Below, one piece after another: positions 52,319 to 63,134 of a stretch of DNA of 64,000 nucleotides (positions are counted from its first letter, which is position 1; each line of letters opens with the position of its first letter). The position numbers and the translations under genes are program-made. The notes under the pieces were generated by a model. That model saw only the letters and a program-made list of their open reading frames with translations, made no database searches and was not told the DNA's origin. The DNA is taken from positions 170,716-234,715 of the forward strand of contig CAJJDN010000017.1 of assembly GCA_905182985.1 (NCBI GenBank), written 5' to 3'. Source of the stretch: Paramecium sonneborni. Its lineage: Eukaryota > Ciliophora > Oligohymenophorea > Peniculida > Parameciidae.

Positions 52319-53027
52319 GTTTAAATAAAATTTAGAAATTTGGATAATTTAATATATAATAATAATTTATTGTAAAAATCGTGTAAGCTTAAAATTAATA
52401 TTGAATATATTTAAGAATTTTACCATTTATCTTATTATAGATTTGTTCTTTCTTAATTTTTAGATTCTACTTTTAAGTCAGACAATAAATTGATTCCATA
52501 TACTGTTAATATCTTGTTATCTTATTACTTTTATATTTTTACTAATTCTATTTTGATTTTCTCTAAAATTTTACGCACTTTTTTTGTTTGCCTCATCTTT
52601 GCCTTCACTCTATGAATGAGAATCGAATTCTAAATTATTGTTACATTTTGACAAATACTCAAACTTATTAAAATATTTAAAAATAAGGATTTGTATTCTC
52701 GTTTTACATTTGAAAAAAGAAATATTTTTTTGATTAATTAAAGATCTCCATCTTTAACAAGAATCATTTATCAATTTAATGTCATTTAAGTTTTTTGAAT
52801 GAAATATTTCCATTTTAAATAAAATTTAATAAATCCATATTTTAAATATTTAATTTCTATTTATTTAGAATAGGTTCTTAATTTAATTCAATAATCTGTC
52901 TAATAGTATTAATTAAATCATTGTTCCAAGTATTCATTTGATAATTAAATTATAATCAACAAATAATATATTTTAGTAACTTGATTATATTAGAATCCAT
53001 TTCACTAATTGATAAACTTATATCCAT
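52312..53027 (-). pseudogene. F-box-like small protein, reading frame apparently broken
   Basis: One frame from ATG 53027 (MDISLSISEMDSNIIKLLKY) meets a TGA soon after, then reads NTWNNDLINTIRQIIELNQE and DLLNFIQNGNISF. A second frame from ATG 52813 takes over exactly there (NLNDIKLINDSCQRWRSLIN) and continues to TGA next to the cNMP gene. Together they resemble an F-box (L-N-D-I...CQRWRSLI). No intron joins them, so a one-base shift near 52790 is implied. An intron ending CAG lies near 52496-52521. Whether this is decay or a sequence error is open. Confidence 0.4.
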
Positions 53028-54048
53028 ATAAGTTCAATTAAGATATGAATTTTGAATATATTATTAAATTCAATATAAAAGTTATTAAGATATATATGAA
53101 AAATTACAAAATAAAAAAAATAAAATGGAATATTTAAAAGAACATACTTTTAAAATTCTTTATAAATTTATAATTAATCGTTAAATGGGTATTATCTTAA
53201 GATCACAATCCAATTATTATTGGATCATATAATTTCTCATAAGATCAAAATATAAACTAATAAAGAAGGGAAATAATAATCCACTGCTTTAGTTTGTGTT
53301 TTTTATCTGCCTCAATTAATCCTTATCTTTAAAATACTCAATATTCAATAAAATCTTTTCTTTTTCAAACCTTTTTTTTACATTATTTTTTTTTTTATTT
53401 TCAAATCTTTCTTCTTCTGCAACTTCTCATGGCAAATTTAAATCAGAATCTTTGATGAAGCTATGTCCGCTTATTTGTTATTTAGATGACAACCTCTTAA
53501 ACATGATTTTTCATCTTCTGCTCTTTTAAGTTAATATTGTAATCAATTTACAGATAACTTGTCACATAAATTGCCTTTGTCTAATTTGCTCGAAATTATT
53601 TTCTTTAAAAATCATTGGGTTTTTTCCGATTTTAATGCATAATTTATAAAATTTTTAATTTGAAATCATCATTTTCAAGATTTTATCGATATCTTTTCCT
53701 GAAAATTGATGCAAATTTTTTTAAAATACATCGCACATACATATAGTAACTATTCTAATTATTTAACTTAATTTTTATAATATTAAATTTTATTTGGTTT
53801 GTTTCAGCTTTGTATATCATTTTTTTTTGTATAAATAATTAATAAATATATCTAATAAAAAATTTATTGATCAATATTAATTTTATAATTTCAAATGTAT
53901 ATGAAATATATATATGATCAAAACATACAACTTTCATATGTTGGTATCATATATTTAATATTAATATATGCATCTTCTCCTCCATTTTTTTCAAGTGTTT
54001 CTAATGTTTCTTAGATTAGATCAGATAGATTTTCATTTTTTCTTTATG
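52443..54048 (+). repeat. First copy of a 1,606-bp duplication flanking an N gap
   Basis: Bases 52443-54048 recur at 54050-55655 (offset 1,607), separated by a single N. Same pattern as at 47656: unmerged overlapping contig ends. Confidence 0.9.
53345..53640 (-). CDS. Small basic protein with CxxxC motif, ~88 aa
   Basis: Two exons across a 29-nt intron ending AAG (53523-53551). It starts MHQNRKKPNDFQRKQFRANQ, includes AEDEKSCLRGCHLNNKQADI, and ends in a Lys-rich tail (KKDLKIKKKIMQKKGLKKKR). The CLRGC pair and the helical, charged tail are the only features. Family unknown. An identical copy in the duplicated segment lies at 54952-55247. Confidence 0.45.
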
Positions 54049-54049
54049 N
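54049..54049. other. Single-N assembly gap
   Basis: One ambiguous base between two copies of a 1,606-bp sequence. Merging the copies would shorten the window by about 1.6 kb. Confidence 0.95.
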
Positions 54050-55655
54050 TTGTTCTTTCTTAATTTTTAGATTCTACTTTTAAGTCAGACAATAAATTGA
54101 TTCCATATACTGTTAATATCTTGTTATCTTATTACTTTTATATTTTTACTAATTCTATTTTGATTTTCTCTAAAATTTTACGCACTTTTTTTGTTTGCCT
54201 CATCTTTGCCTTCACTCTATGAATGAGAATCGAATTCTAAATTATTGTTACATTTTGACAAATACTCAAACTTATTAAAATATTTAAAAATAAGGATTTG
54301 TATTCTCGTTTTACATTTGAAAAAAGAAATATTTTTTTGATTAATTAAAGATCTCCATCTTTAACAAGAATCATTTATCAATTTAATGTCATTTAAGTTT
54401 TTTGAATGAAATATTTCCATTTTAAATAAAATTTAATAAATCCATATTTTAAATATTTAATTTCTATTTATTTAGAATAGGTTCTTAATTTAATTCAATA
54501 ATCTGTCTAATAGTATTAATTAAATCATTGTTCCAAGTATTCATTTGATAATTAAATTATAATCAACAAATAATATATTTTAGTAACTTGATTATATTAG
54601 AATCCATTTCACTAATTGATAAACTTATATCCATATAAGTTCAATTAAGATATGAATTTTGAATATATTATTAAATTCAATATAAAAGTTATTAAGATAT
54701 ATATGAAAAATTACAAAATAAAAAAAATAAAATGGAATATTTAAAAGAACATACTTTTAAAATTCTTTATAAATTTATAATTAATCGTTAAATGGGTATT
54801 ATCTTAAGATCACAATCCAATTATTATTGGATCATATAATTTCTCATAAGATCAAAATATAAACTAATAAAGAAGGGAAATAATAATCCACTGCTTTAGT
54901 TTGTGTTTTTTATCTGCCTCAATTAATCCTTATCTTTAAAATACTCAATATTCAATAAAATCTTTTCTTTTTCAAACCTTTTTTTTACATTATTTTTTTT
55001 TTTATTTTCAAATCTTTCTTCTTCTGCAACTTCTCATGGCAAATTTAAATCAGAATCTTTGATGAAGCTATGTCCGCTTATTTGTTATTTAGATGACAAC
55101 CTCTTAAACATGATTTTTCATCTTCTGCTCTTTTAAGTTAATATTGTAATCAATTTACAGATAACTTGTCACATAAATTGCCTTTGTCTAATTTGCTCGA
55201 AATTATTTTCTTTAAAAATCATTGGGTTTTTTCCGATTTTAATGCATAATTTATAAAATTTTTAATTTGAAATCATCATTTTCAAGATTTTATCGATATC
55301 TTTTCCTGAAAATTGATGCAAATTTTTTTAAAATACATCGCACATACATATAGTAACTATTCTAATTATTTAACTTAATTTTTATAATATTAAATTTTAT
55401 TTGGTTTGTTTCAGCTTTGTATATCATTTTTTTTTGTATAAATAATTAATAAATATATCTAATAAAAAATTTATTGATCAATATTAATTTTATAATTTCA
55501 AATGTATATGAAATATATATATGATCAAAACATACAACTTTCATATGTTGGTATCATATATTTAATATTAATATATGCATCTTCTCCTCCATTTTTTTCA
55601 AGTGTTTCTAATGTTTCTTAGATTAGATCAGATAGATTTTCATTTTTTCTTTATG
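54050..55655 (+). repeat. Second copy of the 1,606-bp duplication
   Basis: Repeats 52443-54048, including a truncated F-box-like frame (54050-54634, minus), the small basic protein (54952-55247, minus) and the last exon of PACRG. It continues uninterrupted into the complete PACRG gene, so this copy is the one linked to real flanking sequence on the right. Confidence 0.9.
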
Positions 55656-56418
55656 AATAATCAATTTTATCTCCAATATTTACTAGAAATATGAAATTTG
55701 ATTACATCTTTTATTTTTATACATATTCATGACAGGTAAAATTTATCTATAATAAGGAACTAAGGCTTCTCCTATCATTTAACCACTTTTGACTAATTTT
55801 TATATTTTCTTTAATGTAATACACATAATATCATGATTCTTTGTAGCTAATGCTTCTATAAAAAAGTAGAAATATAATAGATTTACTTTTAATAGGAATA
55901 ATCAATTATGGTAAGACTGATAAAATCTTAGTTTCTCCTTTTTATAATAATTCTTCACATCCATTTACAGCTAAGAATTTGTAAGGATCTTCAGTTTCTC
56001 TTAGTCCTTCAAAGAATATTGGAAGATATAAATGATAATCTAAACATTCAGGTTCACATTTCCAAACAATCTTTCTAACTGCTCCACTAAAATTAACTGC
56101 AATTGGAAGATCTCCTCTATCATAATATTTTTTAAATAAAGTCTATTCAATCATTGGTAAAGCTTAAAAGATTCCTGATTTTGGAACTTTTTAAGGAGCT
56201 TAAGCTTTCTTTGGAGCTAATGATGAAGACACTAATTTTTATATAACTTATATATTATTACTTCCACCTGTCCCTGCAAATTTATTACTAATGTTCAATA
56301 AATTTGAAGAGAATTTACCTGGTGATCTCTAAGGAGAATGTCCTTATATTGGTTTTATTCTTTTATTAGTATTTTATTATTGAAGCATTCTTATATTTAT
56401 TATATTAAATTAATTATA
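55523..56418 (+). repeat. Left arm of an inverted repeat carrying PACRG
   Basis: Position p here pairs with 119523-p on the other strand up to the window end. The arms differ by two substitutions next to the start codon and a 2-base indel just upstream, and then diverge. Confidence 0.88.
55525..56388 (-). CDS. PACRG: Parkin co-regulated gene protein (PACRG), copy 1
   Basis: About 270 residues. N-terminus [20 protein letters not shown]; the conserved core starts [20 protein letters not shown] and [20 protein letters not shown], continues [20 protein letters not shown] and ends [20 protein letters not shown] then [14 protein letters not shown], following human PACRG to its last residues. Two short introns interrupt it (about 55862-55890 and 55682-55704). 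PACRG sits at the inner junction of axonemal doublets, joining A and B tubules with FAP20. A nearly identical inverted copy lies at 63135-63998. Confidence 0.93.
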
Positions 56419-56854
56419 TAATCAATATATGAGACATTCTTATGTTAATTTTTGATTATAAATAAGTATTCTAACCCTATAAGTTATAGCATTTCTAAAA
56501 TCTTAGAAACTAGTATTTAGTTATTTGTTAATTTTTCCTGTTCATAGAATTTGATATTCTACAATTGAATAAAATAAGGGCTTACTTAATCACAAGTTAT
56601 TATTTCAACTCACATGGTAATGAAAATTACGATAAATAATTTATTTATATATTTTAAAGAATAAATATTCTAACGATAATATTTTTTGAAAAATAAAGGA
56701 ATGCTTCGCACAAACATGTCTATAGTTAATCTTAATCATCAATAGAGTTCAAGCTCTCTATTGTAAGCCTTAGTTAATTAGAGGCCAAAATCCTCATAAA
56801 AATCGCATTCACAAAAAAGAGTGCCCTCTGCAAAATCTAACAAAACAAATTAAA
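56419..56854. ncRNA. Spacer with two strong hairpins, possible small RNA
   Basis: Between PACRG and the CTD phosphatase. AATAGAG at 56741-56747 pairs perfectly with CTCTATT at 56756-56762, and GAGG at 56781 with CCTC at 56792. Composition from about 56700 to 56840 is richer in G+C than the surrounding spacer. No known snRNA, snoRNA or tRNA consensus was matched. It could equally be the phosphatase promoter. Confidence 0.25.
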
Positions 56855-58626
56855 ATGGATAACAAAGTTATAAGGTAATATGCAATATTTATAAAATTTA
56901 GTTAGTAACATCTTCTTTATGTTAACCTATTCCAAATTTAAAACAAGAAGTATCTTAACGAACTAATGAGACTTTAAAGCCAACGTAAAATTTCTAATGA
57001 TTTTAGTGATAATTCTACAGCTGAGCCTCTATAATCTTAAAGAATTTAAGAGTAATAAAGTGAAAAGAAAGTTAATAAAAAAACATCTTTAATATAAAGA
57101 ACTATTTTTGGATAAAGTGCAGCATCTTTAGGAATTAAATAAAAGACAGTAAAATTAACTAGAGAATCAAGAAGTAATAGCAAAAAGGAAGTGTAATAAA
57201 TAATAATTGAAGAATCAACATAATAATAGTAAGTGATAAAAGAAGTAGAAAATTAAGAGGCTACTTAGAAATTAGAATAATTGATCTCAAAATACAAAAA
57301 CACATCTTTTTTTAATTAAAATTCATAATAAAATTAGTAGCAATAATAATAGTTAAGCCCATAGATATTTTTAAGTGTTTCATAACCAAAAGAAAATTCA
57401 TCTTTATAAACAACTTAATAAACTTTATTATCATAGACATCATTAACAGTATTGTAGGAATAAGATTAAAATCTGAATGCAGCATTTTCATAATCAAATA
57501 ATTTATAAGTTAATTAAACATCGATTAATAAGTATGTAACTAGAATTTCAAGAGGAGCAAATTTTATTCCTTAAAAATAGAATTCTAATTCTGTTAATAC
57601 TTCAATAAATTCAAAGCCAACTAGAAAACGAATGAATTCTCCCTTACATGGTTAAAGAAAGTTAAAGGAAAATTCAATTGTTTCGGATTCATTAGTAAGT
57701 CATAGAGAATCGAAATAAAAACTTAGAAACCCATCAGGGGATAGAAAATTTACACCAGCATAAAAAGTTAACATAGGACCTTAAATACCATTCTAAGAAT
57801 TTTAATATTACATGTCATTTGCTAGATTTTTTTATAAAGACAAAAGATTTGAAACATAAATCAAATAATTATTCAATAATAGTCTTAAAACTTAATAATA
57901 TTTTTCTGAAATTTACTTAGATCATATATAATAAAGTTATAATGCTTTATAATTTTGTAAGGATACTTCGAAACCTAAGTTAGAAGAGATTAAATAGAAG
58001 ATTGTAAATTTACCTTAAAATAAATGTACATTAAATCTTTATAAATAGTTACAAAAACAATAGTATTTGATTTAGATGAAACTTTGATACATTGTTAAGA
58101 ATCAAATGATGATCCAAGTGATATAGTTTTGACAATAAAGTTTCCTACAGGTGAGACTGTTGAAGCTGGAATAAATATTAGACCATATTGCAAAGAGATG
58201 CTTCAATTATTATCATCGAAATATGAAATTATAGTATTTACAGCATCACATGAATGTTATGCTTAAAAAGTATTGAATTATTTGGATCCAGATTAAAAGT
58301 TTATACATCATAGATTCTTTAGAGATAGTTGTGTTATAATTTAAGATGGATTACATATAAAAGATTTAAGAGTGATAGGAAATAGAAACTTAAGAGATAT
58401 GGTTTTAATTGATAATGCTTCATACTCTTTTTGTTTTTAATTGGATAATGGAATTCCCATTATTCCTTTTTACGATAATGCTCTAGATAAAGAACTACTA
58501 TATTTAACAATATATTTAATGGATTTAATGTAAGATTAAGATATCCCATAAAAGAATTCTAATAATTTCAAGATATCATTATATTAATAAGATATCACAT
58601 ATGAGTCGTTATTAACAAAGCTATGA
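56855..58626 (+). CDS. FCP1/SCP-type CTD phosphatase with long disordered N-terminus
   Basis: About 573 residues, introns at 56875-56901 and 58026-58048. Residues ~1-380 are Ser/Gln/Asn-rich and disordered. The C-terminal ~190 residues form a HAD-type phosphatase: IVFDLDETLIHC holds the DxDxT nucleophile motif, IIVFTASHECYAQKVLNYLD and DSCVIIQDGLHIKDLRVIGN follow, and DMVLIDNASYSFCFQLDNGI supplies the last acidic motif. This order matches the SCP/Dullard/NIF group that dephosphorylates the RNA polymerase II tail or other Ser-Pro substrates. There is no BRCT domain, so SCP-like and not full FCP1. Target unknown. Confidence 0.88.
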
Positions 58627-58779
58627 TAATTTATATTTATATATATTAACTGTTTCAATTAATTTAATTTATAATATGAATTTCACCTCCAAAACAGCTC
58701 TAAAATATAAATTAAAATTGATTGAACAGTCAATAAAGTTAATATAGTAATTTTAATAATTAAATTAGGAGAAACGAAT

Positions 58780-59111
58780 ATGAATTAAAATGATGTTAAA
58801 ACATATTAGATTATTAATAATTCTGAAAAAAATAATCATGCAATGAATTCAATTAAAGTTTTCAAAATGAAATAATTGTACTTGAGAAAATAAAAAGATA
58901 AAAAATTTTATTGGGTTGCCTTATAAAGAGTCTATGTGAATTTTTTAAAATAGGAATAAATTCTAATTGTGTAATTGTAGAATTGGCTTTAAGAGATATA
59001 TCAATAAGATAATAAAAAAGAATGAATATTTCTTAGTTTATTAATGAGCAAAGTGGAGAGTTTAAGAAGATAAGTAAATTTGAGGTGAGAAAGAATTTTA
59101 ATGTTTTCTGA
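58780..59111 (+). CDS. Small protein of unknown function, ~103 aa
   Basis: Two exons across a 20-nt intron ending AAG (58878-58897). Starts MNQNDVKTYQIINNSEKNNH; the second exon reads ILLGCLIKSLCEFFKIGINS and ELALRDISIRQQKRMNISQF. An open frame starting at 58678 (MNFTSKTALKYKLKLIEQSI) may be a 5' exon but does not join in frame. Not recognised. Confidence 0.4.
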
Positions 59112-59289
59112 TCTTGATAACATACTAATTAATAAGTGTTATTACTTACTAAAATAATGTTGGATGACGTATTATCGAGAGATAAAAGTAAGTTGATCTA
59201 AGGGTATTAAGCTTTATTATTTACCTAAATTTCATTAACTCATGCCTATTCTCGCTGATTTAAAATATTAAGTTGAACTTTAAATGAAG

Positions 59290-59690
59290 AAACAATAGTC
59301 TAATAGAGTTGGTCCAAGTCCGAAGGAGAAAGTGATGTTTCTCACACGTGTTTTGTATGAGAAAAAATCTTTAAAAGAAGTATTATGCTCAAGTTTACAT
59401 TTTTTAGGCTTGCCAAGAATTATAAATGTCTTACACCTGGGGTAAGGCCATATGGTCTGAACACATATCCCAATATAATAAATCAAAAAAACTATATAAA
59501 AAAAATGATTCTCCCAAAACTCCTCCCAGCGAGACAGAATAGGTGACTAAGAAAGTCGCAGGTGTCAAAATCCTCCCAAAGGGACAACACATTACCAAAC
59601 AATTCCATATCCAAGTGCTCATACATGGAAATCCCATCAAGACTAAAGCTACTGATTGAGAATGGAAGGCAAGCTGCATTTTGCTTTCTT
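59290..59690. other. Segment of strongly different base composition
   Basis: G+C is about 42-48% in the rows I counted between 59401 and 59640, roughly double the typical 20-25% of the window. Open frames on the minus strand here (for instance LVTYSVSLGGVLGESFFLYS) have codon use unlike any neighbour. There is a partial hairpin around CTCACACGTGTTTTGTATGAG-like bases at 59341-59361. It could be a structured RNA gene (AT-rich genomes keep these GC-rich), a transferred fragment, or foreign sequence in the assembly. I matched no known RNA. Confidence 0.6.
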
Positions 59691-59709
59691 TTGTTTTTCT
59701 TAATTCATG

Positions 59710-60440
59710 TTTTTCCAGACTTATTCTCCTTCTGGAGAATTTATTTGGAATTGCATAATTATATATAAATTTCATTATTTTTTATTCTTTTGCACTAAAC
59801 ATATGCAAGTTTATTTATCTCAGAAACATCATCTCTATCATGATTCATTCTAAATAAATACTTAATGTTGTTAGTTGAAAACTTTTAATACTAAACTAAT
59901 ATCAGAATCTCTATTATCATTATTGATATTAAAATCAATATTAAAGACTCTAAAATCTATTCAAAATAAACAAACAATAATAGTAATATTTGAATATCCT
60001 ATTTTTCACAGTGTTCAGATTTTATAAAAAATAGAATTATGTTTTGCTGAATTCATAATTTCATTTTCATTTGCTTAGTTAGTAATATTTTAATTAGTTC
60101 CTAATTCTGCCCTTAATCTTTCTGTTTTCATTATCCTGCCTTATAAATACAATTAGAATAAAATAAATTCACAATTCATTCTAATTTATATTATATTCGG
60201 CAATTATTATCAATGTTATCTAAGTGTTCAACTTCATTTCCAAAACTATAGAGACATGTTCTTATGAAATATAATATTAGCTTATATTATAAATTAATAA
60301 ATCCTCAAAATTAGGTGTTTCAATTTCTTCATTTGAAAATTTTTATAAAGGTTAAGGGTTAACTTTAATTTTCTCAAATAACTATAATCCTTTTGAAGCG
60401 AGTATATAGTCTTTTATTCACATATTAATTCATTTCATTA
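59710..60440 (-). CDS. Unresolved coding region
   Basis: Several protein-like stretches occur in different minus-strand frames: ASKGLQLFEKIKVNPQPLQK, EEIETPNFEDLLIYNISQYY, LYSFGNEVEHLDNIDNNCRI, MKTERLRAELGTNQNITNQA, FNIDFNINNDNRDSDISLVL and MNHDRDDVSEINKLAYVQCK. They suggest a gene with several short introns, or a decaying one, but I could not join them. The end runs into the GC-rich segment. Confidence 0.35.
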
Positions 60441-60621
60441 AACTAAAATAATTTAGATGTTTTTCTCAAATCATATGATTATAATCAAATATTTTATAAT
60501 CAAAAATTATTATATATACACTATTACAGAAACTAAATATATCATATAAAAATTTTTAATTTAGAAAAATATATGATTACTAAAATAATAAATAGAATTA
60601 AGATTTTATAATCTTTAAAAT

Positions 60622-61131
60622 TCATCGAAGAAATTTTTTTGGTTAATGTTAAGATTTTCCTTTCACCTATTTTAACTCTTTTTCTAAAGCCATCACTCTC
60701 TTTTGATTAGCATCTTTTAGAAAGGTAATTTCTTAAGATAATTTCTATACTTTGTATTCTAATTCTAATTTATCTTACTTATACATTGTTAACATCTCAT
60801 TCTATTCACAAATTAATTTTTCTAATTTCTCATTCTATGCTAATAATTTTAATGTTGCATCAATAAATTATTGTTATTTGTTATCCTCTTTTTCTACTTT
60901 TTCAGTTTGTATTCTTAATGATGGAGAAGCTAAACGTACACTTTTCGCTGTTTCTCTCATGCTATGATTAGTTGGTTATGAAATTATAAATGATTGTTGA
61001 TTAGATATTATTTTAGGACTGTTAAAGGATTAATTAACAGATAGATTTAATAATTATTAATTAAGCATTTGTTAACTATCATTTAACGCTGTTCTTCTTT
61101 GTGGGATTTTTTAGCTTAATCTAGCTGCCAT
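60622..61131 (-). CDS. Small coiled-coil protein, 169 aa
   Basis: Intronless. N-terminal ~75 residues are Ser/Asn/Gln-rich and basic (MAARLSQKIPQRRTALNDSQ ... SMRETAKSVRLASPSLRIQT); the rest is one continuous heptad-rich coil (FIDATLKLLAQNEKLEKLIC, EQNEMLTMYKQDKLELEYKV, SQEITFLKDANQKRVMALEK). Typical of small basal-body or scaffold proteins; no named family. Confidence 0.7.
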
Positions 61132-61230
61132 AGTTTAGAGAGTCTAAATATGAGCGTGATATTATCTCATAAATAATTTTAAAATTATTTATTTACGAGA
61201 ATTTATTAATCGTTTTAATTAATCAATCAA

Positions 61231-62749
61231 TCATTTGTAGAGAATTATTTCAGAATTATGCTCAGATTTTTTATGGCGAATCTAGTCTTAGGATAGATTT
61301 AATGATTTATTAGATCTCTAAGCTGATGTAGTAAAATCTTTATTTGGATCATAAAATGATATTGGTTTCTATGAAACTTACGAATAAGCTTATTATTATT
61401 GCTATACAAGTGACTAATTTCTAAATTATAGCTGAGGTAAAAAAGATATATTTTAGACAAACTTATTTTATTTAATGATTTAGGGACTTTATGATTTTAA
61501 TTATATATTTGGTAACTATGGAAGCTTTCTTGGAGATTAACAAGTAGTATTATATATATGATGAATCTCTTGAACTTATTCATTTGTCAATCTATCTGCT
61601 TAAATATTCTCCACTCTTTTTAATTGATAGTTATTTATAGTCTATCTAATTGATTAATTAAACAATTTCAATTAACTCCAAATGTAAAATCCACCTCTTT
61701 GTAAAACTATATATAAATTTAAATTACAATATTTATCAGAATGTTTGATGAATTTTTTTTTCAAAATAATATGCATAGCCCAATAATTATCAAAGTCTAA
61801 ATCTATTATTGCCTTATAATTAGAATGCAGCCTCTTTTTTAATTTCTTTTATTAAGCTCTTAATTATAACTTTAATTCTCTTTCTGGATTTATATACATC
61901 TATTATTGTTATTACATCAACTATTATTGATAAGATTATTATTATGACTGAGCTACTAATAATTTATCTACCATCGAGACAGATCGGAGAATTATTGTAG
62001 GCTTTTAGTAAACCAAAGAGCTTTATTATTCTCTTTATTTATTGACTTTCCTCTATATCCATAACTTTGTTTTAGGACTTTCATTTGATCCTGGATCTTA
62101 TTGTTCAAATTATTTTAGTTATTCGTTACCTGTTTGTCTCTATTATTACTATTATTCTGATAATTTTGCTTTTATTTTTGATATTACAATTGCAGATGTA
62201 CTTTAAATTAAATTATGAAAATCCTCTCTAGATTTGTTTACTAATATTTTTATTAAAATTAAAGCTGAGGTCATCTGCAATTAGGATAATATAAAATACT
62301 TTAAATTCTTGATCCAGCATTAGTTATTGAATTTATTATAAAATTTCAATATTATTCTCTGCCATAAAATATTGTTTAAACATCAATAGTAAATCTTTTG
62401 TATCTTTTTAATTAAATCTTACGATTTACATCTCTGGTTTGAACAATTTTATTATTGTTTGACAAAATTTATAAATATACATTCTCTCTGGAAGATTTAA
62501 TGTGTTGATTTTTGAAAGGTACTCTAAAATTTTGTTTTCTTCATCCTACCTAGGTTTATCATGTTTTTTCATAGCTATAACTTTGAATCCCATTTGTCTT
62601 AGGGATTGCTAAATTTAATTGAATTCGACATCAAAGTTTTTTTAATTGGTTTACACCTACTAATTTATTGTTGACAACACTCGAACATCCTCACATCTCT
62701 CTTAAATCAATCTTAAAAGGATGTCAAGTTAATTAAAGTTGACTTCCAT
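61231..62749 (-). CDS. Uncharacterised Q-rich protein with helical N-terminal domain, ~500 aa
   Basis: Start MEVNFNQLDILLRLIQERCE. Residues ~1-200 look like an all-helical domain (ILEYLSKINTLNLPERMYIY, KFCQTIIKLFKPEMQIVRFN, KDLLLMFKQYFMAENNIEIL). A 19-nt intron near 62178-62196 leads into a Gln-rich linker, then a second part (LHSNYKAIIDLDFDNYWAMH, LNLYIVLQRGGFYIWSQLKL), and a disordered C-terminus ending HKKSEHNSEIILYK. The helical part faintly recalls armadillo/HEAT-like folds. The opposite strand also has open stretches, but this one has the coherent product. Confidence 0.6.
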
Positions 62750-63134
62750 ACCAATGAAATATATGTTTATAAAATAAATTTAATATTTACTTTGCAATTT
62801 AATGCATTTACATCAATTACTCATTTGATTTACAAATGCTTAAATTTTAAACTAGAATTATTGATATAAACATTCAAATTCTTATTTATATGTAATGATG
62901 TTAGAAATAGTATTAAAAATCATATGAAACTAACAAGTCCAGTTTTTTTAATTTCCTTGTATCCAATCAAAACTTTCATTAGATAAACGAGGCAAAATTT
63001 ATAAATTTAAATATTAAAAAAGAAAAATAAATAAAACAGGAAAATAAGCGAAAAATAACTAATGGAAAGAATTTAAAAAGAAATATTATAAATGAACATC
63101 ATTATAATTAATTTAATATAAAATAAATATAAGA
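62750..63134. other. Divergent intergenic region
   Basis: AT-rich spacer upstream of the second PACRG copy and the Q-rich gene. The last ~30 bases share the inverted-repeat sequence; nothing else recognised. Confidence 0.35.

Noticed and set aside
56700..56725. Weak likeness to the reverse complement of the U6 snRNA 3' end
   Set aside because: Only about ten bases agree and the conserved ACAGAGA and central domains are absent.
61243..61560. Plus-strand frame (DFLWRIQSQDRFNDLL...)
   Set aside because: The opposite strand gives the continuous C-terminal part of the 61231-62749 protein with a proper stop; the plus frame has no start and needs forced splicing.
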